64,000 bases of DNA from Prorocentrum cordatum (GCA_963575745.1 CAUYUJ010016294.1:430157-494156); one strand, 5' to 3'. Positions 10,916-21,395 are shown, counted from the first letter of the stretch. Notes: generated from the letters alone by a model not told the origin. Translations and numbers: made by a program.

Positions 10916-10921
10916 TTTTTT
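10889..10921 (-). promoter_or_regulatory. Candidate -1 ribosomal frameshift site, A AAA AAG
   Basis: On the minus strand ORF1 codons read AGA AGA AAA AAG TAA, so the heptamer A AAA AAG (10921-10915) is in the X XXY YYZ register at the last two sense codons. A one-base slip back gives GTA AGG ATG GAA, exactly the RT frame. A short stem AGCTT/AAGCT (10904-10900 with 10893-10889) begins 10 nt downstream; it is weak, so a pseudoknot further on would be needed for a strong signal. Function is inferred. Confidence 0.55.
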
Positions 10922-12228
10922 CTTCTGCCACCGAGAGGGTTCGGTGCCCATCCCTTCTTCCACTTCCAGTAGGCAGTCTTGTCGTAACGGCGGTTGTTCC
11001 CAAGCTGGTTCCATTTCTTCCACCGGGCTGCCCCGGTGGACGCACCGTTTTTTGGAATCTCTCTGAACTCGTACTTTGCCGCCTTCCACCAATTCAATTG
11101 TGATTTCGTTCTGCGACGGCGCTTCGAGCCGTCCTCCGCGTCGTGAGGTTTGCTCTTCCCATGTCCTTTGCCCTTGCCTTTCCCTTTCCCCTTGGGTTCT
11201 CCTTTGCCTTTTCCGTTGTTTTTACCTTTGCCTTCTTTGCCTTTGCCTTTACCTTTGTGTGTGAATGTGTACGCGTCGCTGCCAGTCGCCCCTCTGACGT
11301 ATTCGCCGTCAGGGTCGCCAGTAATCTTGCCGACGTAGTTCACGACTTTGTCCAACGGTACGTTCACATGGCCTCCCATCTCTTTTACTGCCTGGGCCAC
11401 CGCCCGCTTGAAGATGTCACCTGGCTGGGCGGTAGACAGTTTCTCCACGGCTTTTTGTCTTGTCTGCTTTTGTTTCTTCTGTGCTTGAATTTCGCGGTCT
11501 ACACGTTCTGCTATGTTTTCGAGGATGTCTTTGAATATGTCAGTGGCCTCCGTCTCGGTGATACTGGAAGAATCGAACAATCCAGGAGGTACTCCAACTT
11601 TCAACCGATCTAATTTGGTTTGGTGTGTCTTCGCGGTGGCGGTGACGTCAGAGATGAACGAGTCGTAATTCACAATGCTCGTGATGGCTGCTTCCTGGTG
11701 CCGCATCATCTCCAAATCCACGCACTTGTTGAGCTTGATAAACTGCGTGTGCAAATACAATTTGGTATCACGCCACGTTTTACCCTGAAGATGCATCAAG
11801 TTCCATTCCGTTAGCTTCGTTTCGTCGGATACCTCATCGAGGGTCGGGACATCGACAAGAATCTTCAAGGGCTTCGTGCAGGCAGGCCAGCCGCCACCCT
11901 CGATGATCTTGAGGTTTTCTTCTATCTTCTCGATCTTCCGCTCGAGTCGAAGGCGCTTCTCAATTTGTTCCCCAAAGCGTTTCGCAATTCTGTGGACATC
12001 TTGCCTAATTGGTTCAGGAAGTTTCGGCTTCACTCTGTGGATAATAGGATTGTGCATGTCTGTTCTTGGAGTCTTTGCACGCGGCTCCAATTCATCTAAA
12101 GAATCATCCATTAGATCGTCAAGAACATTCCTACCTTCGCTTCCTGTCGCAATGCCCGCACACGTGCGCAACAGCCGCAATGCACTGACTTGGAAGAATG
12201 CGGTATCCCTCTGGTTTTCCCAATGCAA
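10912..12228 (-). CDS. ORF1 of the Penelope-like element, coiled-coil and Lys/Gly-rich
   Basis: A 438-aa frame upstream of the RT. Residues about 70-115 (RIAKRFGEQIEKRLRLERKI and on) form a charged predicted coiled coil; a second helical part surrounds IFKDILENIAERVDREIQAQ. A basic tract of KGKGKGKEGKGK type lies at about 325-380, followed by a Trp/Lys-rich tail (KWKKGWAPNPLGGRRKK). This fits a nucleic-acid-binding ORF1 that coats element RNA; that role is inference, and no named domain was recognised. The listed Met lies inside the terminal repeat, so a start further in (for example MDDSLDEL) is possible. It ends TAA at 10914-10912, directly after the slippery heptamer and 180 bp inside the open RT frame. 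Confidence 0.65.
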   Translation of the reverse strand: MHWENQRDTAFFQVSALRLLRTCAGIATGSEGRNVLDDLMDDSLDELEPRAKTPRTDMHNPIIHRVKPKLPEPIRQDVHRIAKRFGEQIEKRLRLERKIEKIEENLKIIEGGGWPACTKPLKILVDVPTLDEVSDETKLTEWNLMHLQGKTWRDTKLYLHTQFIKLNKCVDLEMMRHQEAAITSIVNYDSFISDVTATAKTHQTKLDRLKVGVPPGLFDSSSITETEATDIFKDILENIAERVDREIQAQKKQKQTRQKAVEKLSTAQPGDIFKRAVAQAVKEMGGHVNVPLDKVVNYVGKITGDPDGEYVRGATGSDAYTFTHKGKGKGKEGKGKNNGKGKGEPKGKGKGKGKGHGKSKPHDAEDGSKRRRRTKSQLNWWKAAKYEFREIPKNGASTGAARWKKWNQLGNNRRYDKTAYWKWKKGWAPNPLGGRRKK

Positions 12229-12460
12229 CGTCTAGGCTGAATTGCACGCCCTGCCCGCGGAACTACCTGCGGGGGCGCCTCTTCGGGGCGCCGGTCTTGG
12301 GGCCTGTGAGCACCCAGGGCCAAAAACGGCTAATACGGAGAGGCACGCAACAGAATTATGATACAAAGTTGTGCTGATTTGTATCTTCGGATGCGCCTGG
12401 ATCGCCTGGCGTTTCTGCTACGAATACATGCTATGTGCAATGCTCCTTGTTGTTTGTTGT
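12209..12460 (-). repeat. Terminal direct repeat (upstream copy) of the Penelope-like element
   Basis: Matches 8644-8895 over its full length in the same orientation, including the TTCG-loop hairpin. At its outer edge (12446-12460) it runs without a break into the TTGTTTG array; the other copy has only CTTGTTTTTTGTTGG at that point. Confidence 0.9.
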
Positions 12461-13827
12461 TAGTTGTTTGTTGTTTGTTGTTTGTTGCTTGTTGCTTGTT
12501 GCTTGTTGCTTGTTGCTTGTTGCTTGTTGCTTCTTGATTGTTGATTGTTGATTGTTGCTTGTTGCTTGTTGTTTGTTGTTTGTTGTTTGTTGTTTGTTGT
12601 TTGTTGTTTGTTGTTTGTTGTTTGTTGTTTGTTGTTTGTTGTTTGATGTTTGCTGTTTGCTGTTTGTTGTTTGTTGTTTGTTGTTTGTTGTTTGTTGTTT
12701 GTTGTTTGTTGTTTGTTGTTTGTTGTTTGTTGTTTGGTGTTTGTTGCTTGTTGTTTGTTGGTTGTTGGTTGTTGGTTGTTTGTTGTTGGTTGTTGGTTGT
12801 TGGTTGTTGGTTGTTGGTTGTTAGTTGTTGGTTGTTGGTTGTTGATTGTTGTTGGTTGTTTGTTGTTTGTTGTTTGTTGTTTGTTGTTTGTTGTTTGTTG
12901 TTTGTTGTTTGCTGTTTGCTGTTTGCTGTTGTTTGTTTTTTTGTTGTTTGTTGTTTGTTGTTGTGTGTTGTTTGTTGTTTGGTGTTTGTTGTTTGTTGTT
13001 TGGTGTTTGTTGTGTGTTGTGTGTTGTGTGTTGTGTGTTGTTTGTTGTTTGTTGTTTGTTGTGTGTTGTTTGTTGTTTGCTGTTTGTTGTGTGGTGTTTG
13101 CTGTTGGTTGTTTTTTTGTTTGTTGTTTGTTGCTTGTTGATTGTTGCTTGTTGCTTGTTGCTTGTTGCTTGTTGGTTGTTGGTTGTGGGTTGTTGGTTGT
13201 TGGTTGTTGGTTGTTGGTTGTTGGTTGTTGGTTTTTGGTTGTTGGTTGTTGTGTGTTGTTTGTTGTTTGTTGTTTGTTGTTTGTTGTTTGTTGTTTGTTG
13301 TTTGCTGTGTGTTGGTTGTTGGTTGTTGTTTGTTGTTTGTTGTGTGTTGTTTGTTGTTTGTTGTTTGTTGTTTGTTGTTTGTTGTTTGTTGTTTGTTGTT
13401 TGTTGTTTGTTGTGTGTTGTGTGTTGTGTGTTGTGTGTTGTGTGTTGTGTGTTGTGTGTTGTGTGTTGTGTGTTGTGTGTTGTGTGTTGTGTGTTGTGTG
13501 TGTTGTGTGTTGTGTGTTGTGTGTTGTTTGTTGTTTGTTGATTGTTGTTTGTTGTTTGCTGTTTGCTGTTTGTTGTTTGTTGTTTGTTGTTTGTTGTTTG
13601 CTGTTTGCTGTTTGCTGTTTGCTGGTTTCTGTTTGCTGTTTGTTGTTTGTTGTTTGTTGTTTGTTGTTTGTTGTGTGTTGTTTGTTGTTTGTTGTTTGTT
13701 GTTTGTTGTTTGTTGTTTGTTGTTGTTTGGTGTTTGTTGTTTGTTGTTTGTTGTTTGTTGTTTGTTGTTTGTTGTTTGTTGTTTGTTGCTTGTTGTTTGT
13801 TGTTTGTTGTTTGTTGTTTGTTGTTGC
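12446..13827 (+). repeat. (TTGTTTG)n microsatellite, 1.4 kb
   Basis: About 200 units of a 7-bp motif TTGTTTG, with local blocks of TTGCTTG, TTGGTTG and TTGTGTG variants that have spread as runs. Because 7 is not a multiple of 3 and the motif has no stop in most phases, it gives ORFs of up to 557 codons on both strands (CLLFVVC or QQTTNNK repeats). These are not genes. Confidence 0.95.
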
Positions 13828-14827
13828 AGGCTGCTGCAGGGCCAGGGGCGCACCGACCTGGGCTTGCCTGCAGGATCCTGCAGGATCTCGCAGGGTCCTG
13901 CAACCCTCCGCCTCCACCTTCCACACTTTCCGACCTTCGCGGAAGGTGCGGAAGAGTTCATCGCAGATGGTGAAAATTGTACGTAAGTCAAGGAAGCCCA
14001 CATAGATCATAGCGGAAGGTTAGGGCGGCAGGTGCGGAAGAGTGAGGGGGAGGGTCGGTTCTCAAGAGACGGGGGTCAGTGCAAACGGGGGTCTGCCAGA
14101 GCGCCGGATCTTGCAGGATCCTGCAGGGCCAGGGGCGCACTGACCCCCCGGGCTTGGGTGCAGGACCCTGCAAGGCCTGACTTACCCGGGTCTGGACTGA
14201 CCCGGGTCAGTGCGTCCCCGACGGGAGTGGGGGCGTGGCGAGGCCCGCAAGGAGGTCGGAAGTTCACGCGAGGCCGGGCCCATTTTCACACCGTTGTTCG
14301 GCCTAGCGTCGTGTGAAGAGGGCGGCGGAGGGGGGGGGGGGGAATGCCATGCAAGTAGACCTGCTAAACCATATCAAAAGCGCGGTCAAATCGAGCGGCC
14401 TGGGGGCGAGGCACGGCCGGACCCTGACATCCTCGCGCCGTGGACAAGTCACGACGGCGAGGGTTTTGTCCGGCAGGCCTGTTTCAATCCGCGCGGGGGG
14501 GGCTGAGGGGATCAAGGGGGTGACGTGCGGTTTCCCAGGTGGGTTGCATTTGGCCTGGTCTAGCTTGATTTGGTGGTGTGCAAGTGCCTCATGCAGCTTA
14601 AATGGGTTAGATAACTCCTCCAAGTGGGTTCCACCCACTTAGCCCAGATCTTCAGCCGCCTAGGCCATTTAGACACGTGTGACCCACCCATGAGCTAGGT
14701 TAGGCCAGGTTTGACCCAGACAGGCCCGCTACCCCCTTAGCAACACCCGCGCCGATCCAGGTACGATTAGCGATGATAAGTCAGCCCAGAGCGCTCCAGC
14801 ACGGCCGCGGCGCCCGATGCATGTTTC
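13828..14827. other. Noncoding stretch with duplicated CTGCAGG-rich segment
   Basis: A segment GCAGGGCCAGGGGCGCAC...CTGCAGGATCCTGCAGG at about 13836-13900 recurs in diverged form at 14105-14180. GCGGAAGGTGCGGAAGAGT-like sequence occurs at about 13940 and 14025. A perfect stem AAGTGGGT-TCC-ACCCACTT lies at 14619-14637. No gene is recognised. Confidence 0.5.
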
Positions 14828-15065
14828 AGAACCGCGGGATCGCAGAGATCCCCGATCCATCCAGGTCCAATGTTGCCCCTTGTTTGGGGCAGGGAACCAC
14901 GGGAGCGCAGAGATCCCCTACTTAACCAGGTCCGAGGTTGCCCTTTGTTTCGGAGCGATCGCAGAGACCCCCGATGTATCCAGGTCCGATGCTGCTCTTT
15001 GTTTCGAGGCAGAGGACCGCGGGATCGCAGAGATCCCCGATCTATCCAGGCCCGATGTTGGGACG
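14828..15065 (+). repeat. Four diverged ~60-bp tandem repeats
   Basis: The unit CGGGATCGCAGAGATCCCCG, then ATCCATCCAGGTCCGATGTT, then GCCCTTTGTTTCGG repeats about four times starting at 14833, 14900, 14955 and 15009. GATCGCAGAGATCCCCGATC is partly self-complementary. The sequence after it to 15543 shows nothing recognisable. Confidence 0.7.
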
Positions 15066-15543
15066 GGGGCGGCCAAGAGGGGGGTGATGACTGGGACCAT
15101 GAGAACTCCCCAGAATTCATGGCGCCTCTCCTTTCCCTGGCCCCCTCCCTGGGCCTCGCACGTGCCGCTGGCCATGATTTGCGCCTCCCCCCTCTTTGAC
15201 GCTCCCCTCTTGACCGCCCCCGACTAGGACGAGGGTAAGTCCGTTCCGGAACGCTCGTAGGGAGTCCGCCGCGCCCGACACGTCCTCCCAAGCCGCTGGA
15301 TCAGAGAGATTCTCGATTTATCTTCGCACGATGTTATACTTGTCCTGGCTTCGTCTTGGGGGCACGAGCAAGAGGCACGAGCATCCGAGCAGGAGCGGGA
15401 GGGGGAACAGCGGGAGCAGGCAGCGGCGAGATCGGGCCTTCGGTCGAGGCAGGCGAGCTGGCATCGCAGCATCTCGGCATCGCGCCTCCTTCTGGGGATC
15501 CGGAGAATCATGCCATCCTCAGGCATCCCGAGGTAATCTAGGG

Positions 15544-15702
15544 TTACGTCGGGCCCGTCCCTCTACAGGAGGAATATTTAAGAATAATCAAAACATAGTC
15601 TGGGGACGACTTTTCGACTATTTCTGAGCATCCTTGAAGTATGTTTTACTATTTTTCATTTTTCGCCCAAATTCCCCCTGTAGGGGGACAAGCCCGACTT
15701 AA
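15544..15702 (+). mobile_element. Small TIR element, family A, copy 1
   Basis: Begins TTACGTCGGGCCCGTCCCTC and ends with the inverted counterpart (GGGGGACAAGCCCGACTTAA); terminal inverted repeats are about 28 bp. The AT-rich centre carries CATAGTCTGGGGACGA. Flanks ATCTAGGG and GTCTAGGA match at 6 of 8 positions, consistent with an old 8-bp target duplication. There is no coding capacity, so it is a non-autonomous (MITE-like) element. Confidence 0.75.
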
Positions 15703-15744
15703 GTCTAGGAGGTCGCAGCTTCGGTCAGACAGCCCAGTCCGTCA

Positions 15745-15990
15745 GTCCTCGGAGAGGGCGCGAAGGAGGAGGATGAGGAGGATGAGGAGGACGAGGAGGA
15801 GGAGGAGGTCGAGGTGGAGAAGGGAGAGGAGAAGGGAGGGGAGAAAGGGAGGGAAGGGGGAGGAGAGAGGATGAGGGAGGATGGGGGAGGCGGGGGAGAC
15901 TGGGGAGGGAAGGGGTAGAGGGGAGGATGAAGAGCAGGGGATGCAGGAGGGGGAAGGGGAGGAGGAGGAATTGCGGGGGAAAGGAAGTGG
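15745..15990 (+). repeat. GGA/GAGG purine tract
   Basis: Nearly pure A/G strand of about 245 bp; open frames here are compositional. Confidence 0.85.
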
Positions 15991-16189
15991 GGGGGGGCCA
16001 GGAGGAAGCAGCTGCGCTGTGAGGTCGCAACATGAATGCGGCAAGCCGAGCAGCCATCTGTTTCAACAGCTGTTTAGGCTACAAGGTTGCCCTGGCTTGG
16101 GGAAGCCCTCGACACGCCCACCAGTCCAATGCCCACCCCGTGCCCTATCACAGACGGAGACACCCTCCCTGACATTATCTCGATCATCT

Positions 16190-16460
16190 CTCTCCCTCCC
16201 TCTCTCTCTCTCTCTCTTCCTCGAGTCTCTCTGTCTCTCTTGCCCTCTCATTGTTTGATATATGTCTCTCTCTGTCTGTCTCTCACATTGACAAGATTCT
16301 TATATATAGTTAGGTGGATCGCATGTCTCATTCTCAGTCGCGGTCTATCTCTCTCTCTCTCTCGCTCTCTATCCACCTTTGCTTTCCTTTTTTTGTTTCT
16401 CTCTCTCTCACACACTCACTCACTCTCTGTTTCTCTCTCGTTTCCCCGCTTTTGCGATCC
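16190..16460 (+). repeat. CT-rich microsatellite region
   Basis: Stretches of (TC)n and CTCTCTGT-type sequence with interruptions. From about 16461 to 16600 the sequence is complex but has no recognised gene. Confidence 0.8.
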
Positions 16461-16604
16461 ATATCTCTCAATTGTCATGTGTAGCCGAATGTATATATGC
16501 ATATGTGTCGCTCTTTCCTTTGAACGGCAATGCATCCCTGCTCGCCTCGAGATCCTTCGTGCGGTTTCTCTGCGTCCTCCCCATCTCCCGCTGGGAAGGG
16601 GGGG

Positions 16605-17575
16605 AGGGCCAGGGGCGGAGGGGGGAGGGGGAGGAGGATGACGAGGGAGTGGAGGACGAAGGAAAGGACAAGGAACACATGGAGGACGAGGGAGTGGAGG
16701 ACGAGGGCGTGGAGGACGAAGAAAAGAAAAGAAGGGAAACGTTTGGGGATGGATGAGGATACAGAGCAAGGGCAACTATGAGGATGGCACAGGATGAGAC
16801 AATAGGAGAAGGGAGGAGAGGAGGGGAGAGGAGAGGAGAGGACGGAGGAGAAGGAGCAACCAGGAGGAGGAGGAGGAAGAGGAGGAGGAGGAGGAGGAGG
16901 AGGAGGAGGGGGAGGAGGCAAGAGGAGGAGAAGGAGGATGAGGAAGGAGAGGGAGGAGGAGTAAGGCGGAGGAACGAAAATGATGATGATGATGATGTGA
17001 TGATGATGATGATGATGAGGAGGAGGAGGAGGAGGAGAGCAGGTGGAGTTTGGAGGAGGAGGAGGAGGAGGAGGAAGAGGAGCAGGAGGAGTAAGGCTCA
17101 GGAGGAGGAGGGAGGTAGGAGGAGGAGGAGGAGGAGGAGGAGGAAAGAGGAGGCAAGAGAAGAGAGGAAGAGAGGGAGGAGGAGGAGGAGGAGGAGGAGG
17201 AGGAGGAGGAGGAGGAGGAGGAGGAGGAGGAGGAATAGGAAGGAGAAACTCCGGAGGAGGACTGGACGCGTGGGCGTCGAGCGGACCACCGGGGGGGGGG
17301 GGCGCCCCAGCGCCGCCGCGGGATGGGGAACAGCTGGAGCCTAGACAACTGCTTCTCCCGCAGCGGCGAGGCCCTGCGCGGCGCGGGGCGGACCCCGCCC
17401 CGCCGACTCTCGCGCCACGCCTCGTCTCGGGGCTCTCCCCCACGCCCGCTGGAAGAGGAGGAGAGAGGGAGGGGGAGGAGGAGGAGGAGGAGGAGGAGGA
17501 GGAGGAGGAGGAGGAGGAGGAGGAGGAGGAGGACGAGGAGGAGGAGGAGGAGGAGGAGGAGGAGGAGAGCGCACC
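16605..17575 (+). repeat. Long (GGA)n purine tracts with a GC-rich interruption
   Basis: (GGA)n/(GAG)n tracts run 16605-17250 (with GATGAT at 16980-17018) and 17450-17570. They are split by a GC-rich 200-bp segment containing a G11 run near 17290. The long acidic or poly-Arg/Ser/Pro frames on both strands are products of the tract. Confidence 0.85.
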
Positions 17576-17785
17576 ACCCCCACCTGCGGCCCTCCAGGTT
17601 GCGCTGCGGCTGACACGAGGCCGTAGCGCATACAACGCAAAAGCCCGCGCCCGATTTTTTCTGGTATACGCTAAGCCCCTTGGAGCCGTAGGTGGGGTGG
17701 TGTCGTTTGTTTGCTGGTCCAAGAAGGGATGGCGAGGATCACTGGTCTGAAACGGATCCCCACCCATACCTAATCGAAGACGCCT

Positions 17786-18016
17786 GCGGCGAATCACCGC
17801 CGTCCCCTGCCTTTTGGAATCGCCTGTGTGGCCGAGCGTTTCGGCAAGGCCTCTGCCAAGCTATTGGGCCATGTGTTCCCCCAGCTGTTGTGGAGATTCT
17901 TCGGGGAACACATGGGGGAGGATGGCGGGGAAGATCAGGAGGAGGAGGAGCAGGAGGAGCAGGAGGAGCAGTATGAAGAGGAGACGGAGGGGGAGGAGGT
18001 GGAGGAGGGGGCATTT
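17786..18016 (+). other. Possible exon fragment ending in a GAG tract
   Basis: The frame through 17828 reads PFGIACVAERFGKASAKLLG then HVFPQLLWRFFGEHMGED before running into Glu-rich repeat sequence. The first 40 residues look more protein-like than the surrounding low-complexity DNA (mixed hydrophobic/charged helix). No family was recognised and no splice sites are proven. It could be chance. Confidence 0.2.
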
Positions 18017-20135
18017 TGGGAGCCTTTGGGGCCTTCTCGGGAGCCTTGGCCCGTCTTAGGGCATGCCTGGCCCGTCTGACGCCGTCGGAAGCCGTCTTGG
18101 GTGCCTCTCTGGGCCGACTTGGGGCCATCTTGGGGTGCTCCAGGACCGTTTTGGAGGCCGTCTTGGGCCATCTTGGGTACATATTGGGGGCCTCTCTGGG
18201 CCGATTTGGGGATCTCTTGGTGTGCCCCAGGCCAGTTTGGGAGCCCTTCGTGGGCGCCTTGAAAGCCTCTTGGACACCGTTGGGGCCCTCTTGGGGCCGT
18301 CTTGGGGGCCTCGTGGGCCTTTCTGGGGCCATCTTGGAGGCCTCTTGAGCGATCTCGGGGCGGTCATCGGGGGCTCTTGGGGCGTCTCGGGCCGTCGGGG
18401 AGCCGAAAAGAAGCAAATGCCAAAATCCGTCACACATCGAAGGACGATGAATGATTTGGCCTCTTCGGACCTTCCTGGAAAACATCTTGGAGGCCGTCTT
18501 GGAGGCCTCTTGGGGGTCCCATTGAGGTGTTTGCCGTCACCTTGAGGCCATCTTGGGCCGTCTTGGTGGCCTCCTTGCCCGTCTGACGCCGTCGGAAGCC
18601 GTCTTGGGGGCCTCTCTGGGCCGACTTGGAGCCCTCTTGGGGTGCTCCAGGGCCGTCTTGAAGGCGATCGTGGGCGTCTTGGATGTCTCTTGGGCCGTCT
18701 TGGGGCTCCTTGGAGGCCGTCTTGGGGGCCTCTTGAGTTTTTTCTAGGGTCATCTTGGAGGCCTCTTGGGCGATCTTGGGGCGATTATCGGGGGCTCTTG
18801 GGCCGTCGGGAGGCCTTCTTGGAGGCTTCATTGGGGGCCACTTGAGTTGTTTGCCGTCATTTAGAGGCCATCTTGGGCCGTCTTGGTGGCCTCTTGGCCC
18901 GTCTGACGCCGTCGGAAGCCGTCTTGGGGGCCTCTCTAGGCCGACTTGGGGCCCTCTTGGTTTGCCCCAGGCCAGTTTGGGAGCCTTTCGTGGGCGCCTT
19001 GAAAGCCTCTTGGACCCGCTTGGGGCCCTCTTGGGGCCGTCTTGGGGGCCTCGTGGGCCTTTCTGGGGCCATCTTGAAGGCCTCCTGAGCGATCTTGGGG
19101 CGATCATCGGGGGCTCTTGGGCCGTCTCGGGCCGTCCTGGAGCCGAAAAGAAGCAACTGTCAACATCCCTCACAAACCGATTTGGCCTCTTCGGACCTTC
19201 CTGGAGGCCCTCTTGGAGGCCTCTTGGGCCGTCTTGGAGGCCTCTTGCGCTGTGTGCCGGCTCTCGAGGCCATGCTTGGCCGTCTTGGAGGCGTATTGGG
19301 CAAACTTGGAGGCATCTTGGACGCTCTTGGGCCCTCGCTGAGGTCTTCTTGGGTTATCTTGGGCGAAATTGAAGGCCATCTTGGCCGTCTTGGAGGCCCT
19401 CTTGGGCCATCTTGGAGCCATGTGGAGCGGGAAAACCGTTTGCAGCCACCTTTGGGCAAGCCTTCCAGGTGGTTAGCGCGCTGTGCCGAAGCCCCAGGGG
19501 GAGTTCTTATGGAAGAACCAAAACCAAATCGAGCATAGAATTCAGCATGCCAGGCACCCCTCGGGCAAGCCAGTAGGGGGCGTCGGATTTCATGGCCTCA
19601 GGCCGTACCGGCGTTGTGGATCATAGACCTCTGGGATGGTTGTTGGAATGCCGCGGGAGGCCTCTCGGGAGCCTCTTGCGGGCCTCTTCGGGCCTCCTCG
19701 GAGCCTCGTGGGGCGGAAGACTCGGATTTCCGGTTCGTGTCCCCCCTCTTGGGCCTTTCGTAGGGCTGTCTTTGGGCGCTCTTGGGCCGTCTTTGGGCCC
19801 TCCTGGGGGCCTCTGGGTCCTCCTTGGGATGGTGTGTGGCGCCTCTTGGGCCGTCTTAGACTGTTGGAAGCTCGAAAAAGTCAAGGACCCCAGGAACATG
19901 CTGAAATGCCTAAGATAATTCATCACGCTTCGCGTATCCCCACCAGCCCGTCCAGAAACGACGCCCAGGCGAGTAGAGGGTCGTCCTGATGGGCTTTTCG
20001 GCGTCTTGGGTGCCTCGGGGGGGCCTCTTTGGGCCGTTTGGGATCCTCTTGGGGGCCTCCTGGGGGCCTCTTGGGGCCATCTTGGGGCCTCTTGGTGCCT
20101 CCTGGGCGCTTCTTGGGGCCATCTTGGAGGAAATC
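18017..20135 (+). repeat. 2.1-kb array of GGCCGTCTTGGGGGCCTCTT units
   Basis: Units of about 10-20 bp made of GCCGTCTTGG, GGGGGCCTCT and TGGGCCGTCT alternate throughout. A higher-order block starting GCCCGTCTGACGCCGTCGGA recurs at about 18069, 18580 and 18897 and carries GAGCCGAAAAGAAGCAA-type sequence at about 18400 and 19140. The many open frames on both strands come from the array. Related sequence in the opposite orientation lies at 56580-56900. Confidence 0.8.
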
Positions 20136-20143
20136 GATCCAAG

Positions 20144-20320
20144 AAGAGGGGAGCTTTAATTAGCGCTGCCCCCTCAGAAGGCCAAAATGGGGCCAAAACC
20201 TTAGTAAAATCAATGATTTTGGCTTGAAAGAAGATGGGAGCTTTAATGAGCGCTGCCCCCTCAGAAGGCCAAAATGGGGCCAAAACCTTAGTAAAATCAA
20301 TGAGTTTGGCTTCAAAGAAG
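20144..20320 (+). repeat. 88-bp tandem duplication
   Basis: GGGGAGCTTTAATTAGCGCT then GCCCCCTCAGAAGGCCAAAA through AAATCAATGATTTTGGCTT is followed at once by a near-identical second copy with a handful of differences and the start of a third (GAAGAGGGGAGCATTTTT). Confidence 0.85.
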
Positions 20321-21395
20321 AGGGGAGCATTTTTCTGCCTCCCCCCGTCGGGGCCACGATCCTCGTGAGGGGTGTCGAATTTTAGCCCTCCCAGGAGTCG
20401 AAAAAAAAACCTCCAACCACCCGCGGGGCGCCCTCTCCAGGCCCAGGGGGAGGGGGTAGGGGGAGGGGTAAACCCTTCCCCGAAGGGGAAGAAGGGGGTT
20501 GAGAACAGAGCGGGCTCTCTAAACCACTCACGCCCAAAGGGCTGGTGGGATTAGTGATTCTGGCCTCGGGGCCCTCTTGGGAAGGCTCTTAGGGTTCGCT
20601 TGCGGCGCATCGAAGGTTTCTTGGGTCGTCTTGTGGCCATCTTGGGCGTCTTGGATTGATCGTGCGGCGCTTCGGGGCCCTCTTGGACCGTCTGGGCGGC
20701 CTCCTGGTGCCAGCTTCTCCCGTCTTGGGGACTTCTTGGGCCCGAAAGGGTCCTACGACAAGCCGCGACGGAGCCCAGAGGGTCCGCTGGGAGCCGCGGG
20801 GGACACGCTGCAAGCACCAAGATTTGAGAGCCCGGGGTATAGGCCCCGGAAGGAATCTTCGGGATTGAGGGCTCGAGGGTCTGATGTGTGCGAGGGGGGT
20901 CCAAGCACGTTTGTGCGTATCGGAGCCTGCCGTGCCGGTTGCGTGGCACGAGTCCGCCTTACAATTGGCTCAGCTGCACTGGATTCGACCTACAATGGCT
21001 GAGGCTCAGAGGTTGATCAGGGGACCTGGAGCACACGGACTTCGTGCCACAGTGGCGCATTGACGGACGAAGGGGGTTTCCGTGGGTCATGCCTATAAGG
21101 TTGCCAGCGTCCTGGCCTTGCCAGTCTTCGGGATAAGGTTTGGGCCCGAGGCCAGTTGGAGGAGGGCGGAGGGAGGAGCGGGCCGATCGAGGGAGGGAGG
21201 GGGGCGGAGCCCTGGAGCCTCTGCCCTCCCTCTGCTCCTCCTCCTCCTCCTCCTCCTCCAGCCCCTTTCTGTGTCGAGCCGCCTTCCTGTGGGCCCACTG
21301 AAGCGGTCCCCGCGGACGGCTGATCAGCCGACACTTGGAGATCGAGCGGGGCCCATGCGCTGATGGACCTCGTCGTCGGACCTTGAGCAGGTCCC
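20321..21395. other. Noncoding; possible 5' region of the first LINE
   Basis: Holds one isolated fragment of the 90-bp family at 20351-20376 (GGGGCCACGATCCTCGTGAG then GGGTGT), GGCCTCTTGG-type repeats at 20560-20750, and a purine/pyrimidine switch near 21150-21262 ending in (CTC)n. No gene recognised. Confidence 0.4.

Larger units (their letters stand above)
8644..12460 (-). mobile_element. Penelope-like retroelement with direct terminal repeats
   Basis: Read on the minus strand the element is: terminal repeat (12460-12209), ORF1 (12228-10912), reverse transcriptase frame (10915-9452 continuing to 8938 after a frameshift), terminal repeat (8895-8644). The RT carries Penelope-type signatures (TDKDGG, VDVKEFF, GSGMGLPFSGE, YGRFKDDIF), then FLDTFV and a long C-terminal thumb. 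Penelope-like elements often have such pseudo-LTRs. The GIY-YIG endonuclease found in many of them is not visible at either end, so this would be an endonuclease-deficient type. It could instead be a related dinoflagellate RT lineage. The -1 frameshift at the ORF1 stop may be functional; the one near 9532 looks like damage. Confidence 0.75.

Noticed and set aside
12330-14010. 450-557-codon ORFs in the TTGTTTG array
   Set aside because: A stop-poor 7-bp microsatellite opens many frames on both strands; the translations are LLFVVCC or TTNNKQQ repeats.
16475-17797. 440-codon Ser/Pro-rich minus-strand ORF and its plus-strand Glu/Arg partners
   Set aside because: Pure consequence of GGA trinucleotide tracts.
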